From Misgurnus anguillicaudatus (lineage: Eukaryota > Chordata > Actinopteri > Cypriniformes > Cobitidae), in the NCBI RefSeq assembly GCF_027580225.2, contig NC_073352.2, positions 30,498,001-30,562,000 of the forward strand: a stretch of 64,000 nt of DNA. The letters are read 5' to 3'. The position numbers and the translations under genes were made by a program. The notes below the pieces were generated by a model, which did not search any database, was not told the DNA's origin, and saw nothing but the letters and a program-made list of their open reading frames with translations. Shown one piece after another: positions 22,601-34,414 of the stretch; position 1 is the first letter of the stretch, and the number at the start of each line of letters is the position of its first letter.

Positions 22601-24173
22601 GTTTATCAGATGTGCATGGCGTCGCGTTCTGTTTTTCTATTTACATTGATTTTGTTAAAGTGTTTATGCATAATCACGAAATAAACAAAATATAACATAC
22701 AAAAGATGTAAAAGATTTTACCACGGCCATAATAAATGAAATCAAAATGGTATTAAGCAGTGGAATAATTCTGGATTAAAAATTATCCAGATATAAATAT
22801 TAAATATTATTATATGAAAAATCCTTTTTTTTTTTAAATTAGGATAAAGGCAAAATATGATTTGCATTTAGATGTCATGCTTTCTGATTGTAAAGAAAAT
22901 GTTACACTATCAAATCAATACTTTTATGTGGATTTTAAATATTGTATGATTAAAGATTTAGAGACATTCCACCTATATAATGAATTGTACGGGCTGCTGA
23001 TGTTAAAGTCATTGATCAATACTGTATTTACTGTAGTTGCTTTGCCAGCAGCTTGCTCCTCGCAATGTTTGCATTAGTTCATTTAATGTTTTATCAAGGT
23101 AAGAGTTTCTGCAAACAAAATGCAATACTTTCTAATACTTTTCATGATGTATCTCAAAATTGCCATGAATTAGCTGCTCTCCAATGCACTTAGTTGAAAG
23201 GTACTGCAGTAGACGGCCTCACACTGTAGTATTCACTACATGTGTTTTTCAGCAATTTTCACCAAATGGCAAGCTTTACGACCACAACCGGGACAGATTC
23301 AATAAACAAAATTACTTAAGTACTTAAATACAGTACTCTATTTAATAGGCACGTTGGCCCACTTAAGAGACAATTAAAATGTATTTGTAATACTGCTTTC
23401 TTTATTTCTTATTCATTTAAATACTATTATTCAGCATAATCAATTGGCTTATTCCATCATTACAGTACACGTTGATGTTCCAACTTTTTTGAAGAAAATC
23501 TTTATATTTTTTCTTAAGAGTTCAGGGCCTATTTTGTACCCAAGTTGTAGTAAATGCCAGAAAATAAGGTCATATCAGATGCCGTCTCTGCAAAAAGTAA
23601 TCTTTTTGAGAATGTCACCAATTTCCTTGACAAAATAACCAAAGATGATATACAGCAAGGTGCTAAATACAGTGTATCTCAAGTATTTTTAAGAGAGATA
23701 TTTGCTGATGCTTTGTTATTTTTCTTTCAGCAGAATCCTCACTTATACAAGTATTAGCACAGAAGATCGTATCGCCTATTTATAGTTTCTATTGAGTCGA
23801 TGGGTTTACCATTCACTAAACAAATACACAATTATTAAATTGAACTCTTTATGACTTAAATTTCATTATATTTTCTCAGCACAGCAGAAGTCTTGTAGTA
23901 GTCAAATAAAGGTGCAGTCTTTCTCATTACAGCTGAAATATTGTTATACAAATAGCGTGTTTGCTCAAAAAAACACACTTGATTACATAAAAAGATTATC
24001 TCAGGAAAACAAACACAGCTTTGGGAATAGGTAAAAAAACACCCACATTAACACACATACTAGATACATCATATCATCTCCCACTATGCTCGCAGCCTCT
24101 CAGTTTGAACTTGTATTTTTATCAAATTAGATTTCAGCGCCACAACGCAGCGACTGAGAGATTGTATGATCAT
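22601..24173. other. Unassigned AT-rich upstream sequence
   Basis: No gene or repeat boundary was recognised. Several ORFs of 60-70 codons are what AT-rich DNA yields by chance. Confidence 0.4.
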
Positions 24174-24250
24174 AATAGCTAGTCGGTGGATTGCACATCG
24201 TAGTGAAAGTCACTTAGACCGCAGGAAAATGATGGGTTTGAATTTGCATA
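24174..24250 (+). mobile_element. Probable decayed tRNA SINE head
   Basis: TAGCTAGTCGGTGGATTGCAC resembles an A-box head and GGGTTTGAATTTG resembles a B box. Spacing fits a SINE, but no tail was seen. Confidence 0.35.
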
Positions 24251-24727
24251 CTTTTTACTCTCATCCTGTGCCATCTATGAATTAGCATGCGTAATGTGTA
24301 ACTGCACATTAGCATAGCATGTGTAATAGCATATTAGCGTTAGATAAAACTCCAAAAAATAAAACTGTAGAGATGTGAAGTACATAGTAAGTAATGAATA
24401 AATCAACAGAGATATGATTTTTATGCTGTAGATTATTGCCACACAGATATCAGCATTATCTGCAAACAATCCTACAAAGTGATAATACTGTATATTATAA
24501 AAAAGGCTTCATTTTATAAATATTTTACTTTTGTTTACATATCCTCAGTTGCACTACTAAAGATTATAAGTTGATATATCATGTCATTTTACTTCTATGT
24601 TGGTACATTAAAGTAATTTTAAGGTTGTGAAAAGTATGAAGGCTCTTCTAGCTATAAGCGAGATTTTATGTTATTGTAACCCGAAACATGTTAAATTCAA
24701 ACGCAACACAAGTAGCAATGAAATCTC

Positions 24728-24776
24728 AGAGGGGTGCTAACCGCTAACCTTATGCCAGAGGGGTGCTAACCGCTAA
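24728..24776. repeat. Short direct duplication
   Basis: AGAGGGGTGCTAACCGCTAA occurs twice with 9 bp between the copies (about 24728 and 24757). Confidence 0.85.
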
Positions 24777-25286
24777 GTATGCCTATGGTTTCTCTTACTA
24801 CCACCATAGTAATACAAGCATCTTGACCTGACCCAAAATTACCCAAATCACTTTTTACCCGATGTGCATAAATAATTTATTTTCAAAGAAAGACCTGACC
24901 GAGCCAAACCTGAGAAAATTAGTCCAGAGTCAGGCCCGAACCAGTGGCAACTCGACTGAACCCGAAAGTAAACGGCACTGATTTGGCCCGCTGGTCCATT
25001 TATTTTCATCTGACGACAACACCAATGTAACTGGTAAAATGTGCATTAAAAAATTGATTGACAGGTCTGTCTTAATGAAATTAACCTACCGCCAGCCACA
25101 TGATGTTGCAACCGCTCTTGGCAAACATGGGGGGGGGGGGGCTTGGAAAAGGACTCAATGCACGATGTTACCCAAGACTCGATGCTGCTATTATTATACC
25201 CAACCCATGTCCGAGGGCACAAATGAAACTTTTAGACCCGTGAAGACCTCTATAAGCACCCAAATAAAGCGTATACTATTTACATG

Positions 25287-26015
25287 CAGGGTTCCCACAC
25301 CTTAGTTAACTTCAAATTTAAGGACCTTTCAAGGACTTTCCAGGTCCAATACCCTCAAATTCAAGGAATAAATGTGAGGACACATTTCAAGTGAGTGCAA
25401 GTTTACATCATGTTACCTTTTAGAATACATTGTTATAGTGCCCTTTCGAGGGGACTCGCGCTGTGTCACTGCGGTGACACTTTGGGGACGCCTCCAGGAG
25501 TAAGTGTGTCTGAATGTGTATATCAAATTCAACCAATGGTGAGGCTTAACGGCAAAGACAGGGTGATGCGGGAGCCAGGAAGTATATCACTATCTGAAAT
25601 ATTGCCAAAGACGGTGTTACAAGGACGCAGTAAGTATGGCAAGGGAGACGCAGTGTCTCATTCCCTTCTCAGGGAACAACAGTTACATACGTAACCTGAG
25701 ACGTTTTAATGTGTCAAACACAACTATACAAAAAAGTATTTTGGTATGAATCAACATTCGCATACAGAAGATATAAGCATTTAAAGCGAAACAGTTTAGC
25801 GCATGTGCTTAAAAGGCTAGAATTTTTATGATATTATCCTACACTACACAGGGAATAATATGGATTTCTTTTTTAGAAAACTTCTTGCATAAAATAGATT
25901 CAAGCACTTTTAATGACCTGTATGTATGTATATTTTCAAAAACGTCCCAGGGTCTTGAATTATTTCCCCCAGATTCACAAACTTTCAAGGAATTCAAGGA
26001 CCCGTGGGAACCCTG
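25287..26015. mobile_element. hAT-like element with CAGGGTTCCCAC termini
   Basis: The left end is cagggttcccacaccttagt and the reversed right end is cagggttcccacgggtcctt. Both are followed by TTCAAATTTAAGGACC or TTGAATTCC-type motifs. The flanks tacatg and catatg are only weakly alike. It contains the hairpin-ended repeat 25439-25703. Confidence 0.78.
25439..25703 (-). repeat. Hairpin-ended interspersed repeat, copy 1
   Basis: Reversed, it reads TGTTCCCTGAGAAGGGAATG then AGACACTGCGTCTCCCTTGC. It continues to a TTTGATATACA landmark and ends CCCCTCGAAAGGGCAC. The same order of landmarks occurs at 30929-31184. Each end can fold into a short hairpin (TTCCCTGAGAAGGGAA and the CCCTTTCGAGGGG end). 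No tRNA boxes are present. It could be a terminal repeat of a retroelement, but the family is not certain. Confidence 0.65.
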
Positions 26016-26395
26016 CATATGGTAGTATGGTCTAAACTCGTTTCTCTCTTGTGCCTGCGTCCGATAAAAACCAGCCTTGGTTTTTAAGCTTACTTATTGC
26101 CTCGCTGCCTCACGTGGCAATGACTTTGGCGGCATGAAGGCAGCTCCACGAAACACATTCGGACAGCCTTCATTGGCAGCGTAACGTAATTCTGTTTGAA
26201 ATATAAACAGAGAGAGCATAATCCCATATTGGAAAACTACAATACTATTTTCTCACTATAAAAAAGAAATTCAATCATAAGGTGTAAAAAGTGAAAATAT
26301 AACCTAACTTACTGTACACTAATTTTGTGCTCCAGCCGCTTTCTTGACTGCCGTTTTATTTTTTTGAACTCCACCAGGCCCGACCAATCACATTC

Positions 26396-28063
26396 CCTGT
26401 GCACGCCCATACATAAAATTGTGGAACAAGACGATGAATGTATCTCAGGAGACAGGAAGTAAACCAAATATTTTCACAGGATTCGAACATGCCTTCGAAA
26501 TTTCAGAGATTTCGGATGCAGCGCTAGCGTCTCTTGTCTTGTTTGTTGCCAAACAGCTAAACTTCAAACTCTGGAGTCTAAAGACTATAATCCAATGTCC
26601 CATAATTCTCTACCCGAGCAATTTCTCACTTTCACAGATATGGCCATGGAATATGATTTGTCAAAAATAGAAGACCGCAAACTACGGAAGATAATGCTAG
26701 AGCCAATTATCTTTTGAAACCGTGCACAACCTCACAGGTTCTGCCGTTACCCTGCGGCTCCCTAATTCAATCTGATCAACATAGAAAAGAATCAATAGCA
26801 ATATTCAGCATTTTAACATCACTTCAGGTGCACACATTAGTCTTGATGAATCACGGCACATTGAGTTAGACTCAAAGCTTATTTTCCTGGGGTGTACGCT
26901 TTAGAAAAGCTTCACTAACATTTAGTAGCATCTCTATTATGATTTTATTCCATATATGCATGATTAATTAGATTGTACAGATGCAAGGACTAAAAATAAA
27001 CTAGCAGTTTGAGGATTATTATCAGGGTATATAATAAACTATGATATGACTGCATATTGCTGCTTAAATCTGCTATGTGATGCTCTATAATATTTTTCCC
27101 AACCATTGGTCCTTAATCCTACTTTAGACATTTCCAAATTTCTGTATTATAAAACTGCTCGTTCTGGTTCTTCGTTCTGATTGGTTGAAATGCGTTTTAA
27201 GCCGTGATAAAATACCCTGGTAAACCCACGGTTCAGACAATTTTTTTTATCATTTTAAACTTTTTCTACATTTGCACAATTATGGCGGTATCCAGATAAA
27301 TGTCAATAAATATTGTTGAGTCATTTCGTCAATAAAGAGAAAACGTTCTCTGAGTTGTTTTTGTCTTAAATTGATATTTCTGCTATTATCCACTAGATGG
27401 CAATCTTACCCAACTTAAACACTGACGCATTCACTCGACACAACGGCATTGTGGTGGATTTAGCGTGACCGCGACGTGAAAGTTTTGATGGCTCTGAATC
27501 TGATCTCTTACAAAAGTTCTTCACAAAAATGGAATTATCTCTGCTTTTAGCTGAAAAATTGAGAGGTGATAACTGATAAGAGAACAAATGGATGTAGGAT
27601 GAAACGGTTTTTTTGTTGTTGTTGTTGAAAAGCGGTTGGTCTGTTCTTTCATTCGATATTTTATGTTTATTTAAAGAAGATAATTTTTCTGTAAGGCATT
27701 AAACTAAAACTGGGTGGAAAACTGGGTGGCAACTTAAAAAAAAAAACGCTGACGGGGAAAGAGTTAAGCATGCTTCCAAGCATATTTGATCATCACTTCA
27801 ACAGTTGCACGATATAAATGTTAATGTATAAATTAAATTAGATGGATGTTGATTTATAAAATAAACACCACAGTCTTTAATCATATTTTCATTGTGTCTT
27901 TGCTGCGTCTGTGTTGTTTGGGAACTGCGCTCTGTTGCAGCCACACTTGATTCTGAGGAACTACTTTGTTTGGAAGAGTAATATTTGTACTAATATAATT
28001 ACAACTTATTTGTGTTTCATTTTGTGAAACCCTGCTATGCATATGAAGTAATCGTTTTATAAA
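26396..28063. other. Unassigned stretch, in part repeat-like
   Basis: No gene is recognised. A patch at 27146-27232 (AAACTGCTCGTTCTGG, GATTGGTTGAAATGCG, GATAAAATACCCTGG) resembles a fish repeat whose palindromic end may be 28064-28211. That link is a guess. Confidence 0.3.
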
Positions 28064-28211
28064 CGCAATAAACCCCATGAAGCAGTGAGGTTACAGTGCA
28101 TTTTATAACAGCTAAGGGGGATTTAGGCACTCCGCTTTGCGTCGTGCCTAACAACGCCCCTTAGCTGTTATAAAATGCACTGGTAACCAACTGCTTCTTG
28201 GGGCTTATTGC
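28064..28211. repeat. Near-perfect 148-bp palindrome
   Basis: The left arm (28064-28131) runs GCAATAAACCCCATGAAGCA through TGCATTTTATAACAGCTAAG. The right arm (28142-28211) reversed runs GCAATAAGCCCCAAGAAGCA through TGCATTTTATAACAGCTAAG. The loop is CTCCGCTTTGCGTCG. It can form a long hairpin or cruciform and is probably the end of a DNA transposon family. Confidence 0.88.
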
Positions 28212-29254
28212 TTTAATTTATACTCAGCCTATTTATAGTAAGGGGAAATTTGACATCCCTTCCCGTTTTGGGGTTTGATGCTTTTTGGCTCTCCGTTTCT
28301 TTTTAATAGACTCCATTCACATTACCCGAGCCTGCCGTTATAACCGGGCAAACAATCCATTTAGTAAATGCTCCCTTAAATAGATTTCTTTACTCTTACA
28401 CACCAGAGGCCCATATATAAAAACAATATGCTAATTTAATTTGCTTAGTCTGCTCTATTGTAAATAAATTTGCATGCAATAAGAATGTCGGACTCACTGC
28501 TTCTGAATTCATCAAGTTTGAAGTTGATGGAGAAGTTCAGCAAGAGGTTACCACATCAGGAGACTCATGAAGCGCTCAGCCCTGTTTCCAACAGACTGCG
28601 CACGAACCATGATGTAATGAGCACTGCTGTAAAAGATGCGAGAGGGCAAACAGATTAATCACGCTTTAAATCATAGACAGTGCACAATCCTGAAAACATG
28701 TCTCCTTTCCTCTACATTTCAGTGATTTTTTTCCAGCTGCTGGAGACGACATCACCTCACCTCCCGTGAGCAGCGGGGAGGGTACAATCAGAAGAAAGCA
28801 CCTTTCTCTGAAACACATACAGTATGCTCGTTTGTGACAGTAACTTCTGATAGATACCGAATAAAACGTCAAGCGCTCAATGCGCGTTGTCTGCGAGCAC
28901 TTCATTGGGATCTGTCCCGGTCCAACCAGTGACATCAAAGCGTATGGAAATGTAACGCAACATGTCAATGCTTATGCAGGAACAGCTTTTGGTGACAGCT
29001 CCCTTCCCAAATCAGGAAGTAAAGATACACACGTGTGCGCGTGCGAGACACAGATCGAGGGAAGGGGAAAATGAGGGTAGTGACAGCCGAATTTCATAAC
29101 TGCAAGTGAATGGAGGACTCTATTGTTACACCTGCTGCGCCTCACTGAGTTAAGCAAGAGAATATGATCATGATTTGGGATCACAATCATAAGAAATTTA
29201 CCTTTCACTTATTTTAAACAATGTTACTATTTTTGTGTATTGTATATCTCTACA
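28212..29254. other. Unassigned non-coding stretch
   Basis: Short frames on both strands (up to 100 codons at 28666-28968) have no splice context. No repeat boundary was seen. Confidence 0.4.
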
Positions 29255-29405
29255 CTCTCAGAAAAGGTACAAAGCAGTCACCGAGACCGTATCTTTTGAA
29301 AAAGTCCTAATATGTACCTCTGAGAAACCCATATTAACCCTTTAGGTCCAAAGGTGTACTTTTTTAAAGGGTTCTGCCCCAGTGACAGCTTCAGTACTTT
29401 TTTTT
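29255..29405. mobile_element. GGTAC-type MITE fragment
   Basis: It begins ACACTCTCAGAAAAGGTACA and carries spaced GTACCTCTGAG, TTAGGTCCAAAGGTGTACTT and CAGTGACAGCTTCAGTAC. This is a familiar fish inverted-repeat element, here internally shortened. Confidence 0.6.
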
Positions 29406-29809
29406 CTCTACATCACTGCTTTGTTTTATCTTTACATAATCACAGTGATGACAAAATAACAAGTAGTAAAGAGTTTGGGTAGGTCACCAATACAAAAATC
29501 ATTGATGTTAACTAAAGTCCCTTTAGGGAAGTCGTGCCACTAGGCGGCCATGTTTGCAATGCCTCCGGACAGTTATTTCAGTCAGGCAAAACTAATCTCA
29601 TTAAATTGATTAAATTAAACAGTAAAACAATATATATTTGACCAACAATTAAACCTAACTTTGTACCATAACTTTTGTTTCTTAAAGCTTACACACTTCA
29701 AAAAAATACTTTATTTAGTATTTTTGTCTTGTTTTTAGTACAAATATATAAACATTCTTAAATCCAGATGCATTTGATGAGCAAAATGAAAATAACTTTA
29801 GTTTTTATA

Positions 29810-30240
29810 CTACTTAAGTATTTTAGTTACATTAGCATCTGTGCTTTATCAGAGTATTTGTCTTGGGAAAAAATTTACTTTACTAAAAAATTTTCACTAC
29901 ATTCTAAAGCATATAATCATACTGTGTATTCCTTTAATATTGCATATTAAAATTTATTTAATACATAATTACATAAATATTGTGTATGTTTACTTTCTTG
30001 AGTAAATGTACGAAAATACTTTTTACTTAAGTAAAAGTAAAAAAAATTACTAAATGTTTAATGTACTTAAGTATTTAAATATAAATAAAAAAACTGAAAT
30101 TATGAAATGTAGTGGAGTAAAACTAATAATAATAAGCTTTGGAATGTATGTTTTCCAAAGAAAAACACTAATAAAATACGAATACATGAAAATTTACTTT
30201 TATGTAGAAAGTAAAAATACTTAAGTACTAAACACCTCTG
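29810..30240. mobile_element. Inverted-repeat element with ACTTAAGTA ends
   Basis: The left side reads TACTTAAGTATTTTAGTTAC and the reversed right side reads CAGAGGTGTTTAGTACTTAA then GTATTTTTAC. Internal ACTTAAGTAAAAGTA motifs recur. It resembles a widespread fish DNA element and is inserted in the MITE arm. Confidence 0.65.
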
Positions 30241-30338
30241 AATTTAAGTGAATTTATGCTTAAAACAAAAAAGCAAAAAAGTCTGCCAAGGGGGTAAGCA
30301 AATTTTCTTTAATTTTTTTTCTTGAATTAAGTGTTTAA

Positions 30339-30928
30339 AGGGCTGGTTCAATGGTATTTCATGCATTCTGACTTATTAACACAGTTATATAGTTGTTTCC
30401 TCATGCTAAATGTAGGCAACGTGTCAAAAAAGTAGTTGGGCGTGTTACAGAGTATTTCTGTGCCAAATGCACTTCGCCAGGGTTCGTACAAGTTTCGGAA
30501 AGTTTTTTTCGATTAAGGGTCCAGCTGACGTTTTAGGGGTTTCTATACGCATCACTTATTTTTATGGACACTTCCCTCGGAAAACCCCGCCCACCCGTCA
30601 ATCAGTGGGAGACACTAGAACTTTCAAACATCACATCACATCACGCGACACAGTTTTGTTTAATTTCAAAACTCAACAATGGAATGAAAGAAGAAGTGGG
30701 TTTTTGGATGCAAGGAGAAGAAAGCCAGCCTTATGAAAACAATGGATATAGTTTATTATCCGGGGTAGCAGCATAGTTTTGCGTGTGTGTTTGATGCGCT
30801 GAATTTTCCCAACCGGGTCATGAGGTCTATGCAGTAAGTAAGACTTCTGTCTTATGTTGGAATTGGAAATAGGCGCGTGCATATTATATAAATGACACGA
30901 CCATGTAGTGAATTATAAGTGTAAAATT
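30339..30928 (+). repeat. Interspersed repeat, copy 2 of the family at 4030-4503
   Basis: It starts TTTAAAGGGCTGGTTCAATG and carries GGGCGTGTTACAGAGTATTT and CCCCGCCCACCCGTCAATCA. It also carries the GGCGCGTGCATATTATATAA segment shared with 4030-4503 in reverse. It is longer in the middle than copy 1 and is cut at about 30928 by the hairpin-ended repeat. Confidence 0.65.
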
Positions 30929-31184
30929 TGTTCCCTGAGAAAGGAATGAGACGCTGAATCTCCTTTGCCATACTTCCATCGTATGTGTACACCTGCTTCA
31001 GCATATGCCAGCTCAAGTGGGCATTCCTTTTCGTCCTTTTATGCTTTTTGGCTTTTTCGCCAGTGATGGTCACGCCCAGCCATTGATCAAATTTGATATA
31101 CATACCCAGACACCGTCATGCTGTAGGTGATCCCGAAGCGTCAGCTCTCTTTGATGCAGCGTTGAGTTCCCTCGAAAGGGAACT
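30929..31184 (+). repeat. Hairpin-ended interspersed repeat, copy 2
   Basis: It begins TGTTCCCTGAGAAAGGAATG then AGACGCTGAATCTCC and contains the AATTTGATATACATACCCAG landmark. It ends in the perfect palindrome AGTTCCCTCGAAAGGGAACT. It is homologous to 25439-25703 in the opposite orientation. Confidence 0.7.
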
Positions 31185-31733
31185 AGACTTATTTTCTTAG
31201 GTAATTTTGCTTATCAAGAAAATGTATCTTGATTTAAGAATTTTTAGATATTTATACTTAAAACAAGACAAAAATACTAAGTAAGAAAGTCATTTTTTGC
31301 CATGCACTGTGCTAAAACATGCCCATGTGCACAGGTTGGCAAAGCGATTACATGAATGAATAAACCGTCTTTCACAGCGAATCATCAGTCTTTATCGATT
31401 GGTGGTTGTTGTTTTTTTACTGAAAGGTGGGACTTCCGTTACCAGAGCGGCCAACTGAGCATTGCATTGTCGTCTATTCATAGTTATATGAGTACTCAGT
31501 CTTGTTATATCCAGTTTCTTTGAGTAAAATCATCTTTATAAGCTTGTACTGAAGTTGGGTCTACATCCTCCAACAAGACGGTCCATGTCTTTCATACTAG
31601 ATTCAATGAGACAAGGCTGTGAAAACCTAACATGTTCATACAGCATTTTAAAATTCCCCACATGTTTCTGGGTAGGTCGAAAGTATCGGATTTGATACTA
31701 GGACAAGATACCAGCAGAATAGTTAAATTCTTA

Positions 31734-31880
31734 AAGGTGTAGTTCATCGAGAAATGAAAATTCAGTCATTTAGTCAGAGTCAAGATCAAAGACTTAAAAA
31801 ACACAATTTCCTAAAAATATACATGAAGAAAAATAAATGACAGAATATGACAGAATGTTCACTTTTTGGGTAAGTTTTAT
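31734..31880. mobile_element. Short TTAA-type palindromic MITE
   Basis: The left end is TTAAAGGTGTAGTTCATCGA then GAAATGAAAATTC. The reversed right part is CTTACCCAAAAAGTGAACAT then TCTGTCATATTCTGTC. This is the pattern of the common fish element that starts TTAAAGGGATAGTTCA. The extreme right terminus is missing. Confidence 0.6.
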
Positions 31881-34179
31881 AAGTCAGTCAAACATTAATG
31901 GAAAAAACAAATATACAACACATACTTTAATGAATCAAAGCTGAACCTTTGCAAAATTCACTGAAAACCATTGTGCTCCGGTTTGCTTCCATTCCTGGAC
32001 GTTTCCAAAAAAGAAAATGTGCAATTTGTTTCTCACTTTGTGTTTTATATTTGTTCACCGGTTAAAAACATGTGTATTTCCTGCACTGTACTTCCCATGA
32101 CAGAGTCTCTTTGTTTTCTAAACAATCCTATTGTGTAAGTGTGGGCCTAGACCTTGAGTGATGTTGAATGTTTTATGAGTCTGCAGCATTTACATCCAAA
32201 TAGGAAGGGCTTTAGGAACTACAGTGATAAACTGTGTTAAAAGAAAAAGAATAAAACAAAAGAATCTCATAATAGACAGTTAAGCATTTAGTTAGCAAAA
32301 CACTATGCACGTCCAGCCCTGTGTTTCTTTGAATGCTTTAAGCTTATGCAAAAAACTAGTGAAAGTGTTTATTTTGTTCTTGGCACTATACTAACACGGG
32401 TATGCTTGGCTGTCCAAACAGTTTCCAAAGTTCATTGCTTTCCTGTGAAACAGGACTTGTGTCTGGTTCCCAGCAAGCAATGATGCCCCATGGTCCAAAG
32501 GCATTGTTGGGAAAACAGGCCTGTTGTCCTGAATAAGCAAATTCACAGTATTGTCGCTGTCAAATTGATCCCACAGTGGCCGTCAGGGAGGGAATATCGT
32601 TTTTGACGACTCCAAGTCGTTGAAGACCAGAGCGATGCTTCATTCTTTTTTTATGCTTTCTTGGGGATGTGTTTTCTTGCTCAAGTTGCGATGCTAACTC
32701 CGATAGGACAGTTTTTCAAACTGAGGCAGTGTGCTGTGGAGCGTCAACAAGGTAAACTCTAATTAAAAGCCCTCTTATTCTGTCAAATCTACTCGGCGCC
32801 TGTCACATCAACTCTTCACAAAAAAATACAGATCTCATGAAACCACAAAGAATACTTTTCAAACCGAAACAAAACCGTCAGGAGATCTCCGATTTGTTAG
32901 ATTTTTTCAATCCCGTGATTTCCCAAAAAAGGAATTGTTAGAATTACATTCCGAGAGGAAATACTCAATACGGCACACGCAGCGCGAGAGATCAGAGGTG
33001 CATCAGAAATATGGGAAACTTCTGAGCATTGCTGGATTGACTAGCACACTGTAGTTCCGTTTGTGATTTTTTCCCTAAAGCTTTCATGTTTTTTTCCTTC
33101 TTTTCTTGGACACTGTCCATTTATCTGACCACATTTTCAGAGACATGTCAGATGGATATCGACAGACAGCCCAATCTAGTGGCAAGTGCAGATATTGTAC
33201 GCTCCACACATCCTGCTCATTCAATTCTGGGAAATTGGTCTCTTTGAAAAAAGCCTGTCATTATTTTGTCACGCCTTGTCCCAAGTGACATTTACAGCAA
33301 ATAAGTCTAGCAGCAAAACGACACAAAAAGAACTGCTGTGAAGTCACGGCACTTTTGCAGCAACTGCTTTGTTTCGAAGACAGAAAATAATTGGCGGACA
33401 TGTCTAATTTCCATCCTCCATGTAAGAAACTGAGAGGATATAAAGGCTCTTGCAACTGCACATGAGATCTCTTTAATATCTCAATAGTTTATACTAGAAA
33501 GCAAAGAGATTAGATGGAGAAAATGTATACTTTCTTTCAAGCCTTCTGTGTCGCATAAGTTTTTTAGAGGCTGTTTACACGACAACATTGTTAACCATAT
33601 GGGAAAGTTTGTAGGTCATTTGGTTATTCAATAACAGTTTGAAGACAAATTTCAAAGTGGATATTTTTGAAAACGACGCCTTTCATGCATATGTGTTAAT
33701 TCGGTCTACAGGCATGCGTGAGTTTAACCTAAACAACAATGATAGCCAACAGGACTGTGTTTGTGCCGCTCAAGATACTCGATTTAACACTTCTCCAACT
33801 AAATTTTGGCATTTTTTTTAGTCCACAGTCACTTTAGAAATAAACCTATCCCATTGTCCCACTAAACAAAACTGCTTAATGCTTTTGCCGTCTTGCTTGT
33901 TTGTATTTATCGCTTTGTAGAAGAATCCATAAGTGCGCAGGCATGTGTTTCTTTACAAGGTAACATCGCCATCTTCTGGCCTGGGACACGTAATACAGCG
34001 TATTCAGTCGTCGTCTTGGATTGGCTGATCTTTTTGACAGCGTTGTAGTGTGTAAAAATTTTCAAAAATGCAAAGGGAAATGTATTTACTACATCATTGT
34101 TGTGTAAAAACATTCTGTAAAAATTCTGATAAATGCACTTAAAGTTTTTGCGTTTAATCAATTTTAAATTACAATTAAT
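31881..34179. other. Long stretch without recognisable repeats or genes
   Basis: There is no gene, SINE or MITE over about 2.3 kb. The 32430-32640 part has balanced composition and no open frame, so conserved non-coding DNA is possible but unproven. Confidence 0.4.
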
Positions 34180-34405
34180 TTATACTTTCTTGACTAGTGA
34201 GGAGTTCCTATAAATAACTTAAGCTAATTCAACTTTATTTTTTATAATTTATAGCAACTCTTAACTAGTCAAGAAAGTTTAAATGAATTCTAAATTGTTG
34301 TTGAATAAAAATTTAAGTAGGAACTTTTTACAGTTTACAAGTTTAATCAACTTGAATTTATAATTTATTTCAACTTTATTTACTAGTAAGGAATTGCTAT
34401 AAATT
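34180..34405. repeat. AT-rich inverted and direct repeat
   Basis: ACTTTCTTGACTAGTGAGGA at about 34185 pairs with CTTAACTAGTCAAGAAAGTT near 34260. A direct relative, TTTACTAGTAAGGAATTGC, lies at about 34378. It is probably a degraded MITE. Confidence 0.5.
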
Positions 34406-34414
34406 CTAAAAGTG

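Larger units (their letters stand above)
24818..26395. repeat. Possible old hAT-like element carrying an insertion
   Basis: GACCTGACC, GGCCCGAACC, GGCCCGCTGG and, at the far end, GGCCCGACC motifs recall the hAT group with GGGTCGGGCC termini. The middle is occupied by 25287-26015. A run of 11-12 G lies at about 25130. Borders and target duplication could not be fixed. Confidence 0.35.
29692..31308. mobile_element. Palindromic MITE (family of 53121-53574) broken by later insertions
   Basis: Three pieces follow the intact copy at 53121-53574 in order. They are 29692-29809 (TTAGTATTTTTGTCTTG, GATGAGCAAAATG), 30241-30338 (TTTAAGTGAATTTATGC, CTGCCAAGGGGGTAAGC) and 31185-31300 (AGACTTATTTTCTTAGG, AAGACAAAAATACTAAG). 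The gaps are filled by 29810-30240 and 30339-31184. Confidence 0.8.
29517..31500. repeat. Possible outer repeat around the MITE nest
   Basis: The parts 29517-29690 (AAAGTCCCTTTAGGGAAGTC, GGCGGCCATG) and 31309-31500 (GGTGGGACTTCCGTTACCAG, GCGGCC) look like the two ends of one fish repeat, separated by the MITE at 29692-31308. This is inferred from their character only. Confidence 0.35.

Noticed and set aside
22262..22684. 140-codon plus-strand ORF in the promoter region
   Set aside because: It is opposite to the supported exon, lies in CpG- and GA-rich leader sequence, has no motif, and begins without a good start context.
28666..28968. 100-codon minus-strand ORF
   Set aside because: No motif and no splice context; length is compatible with chance in this composition.
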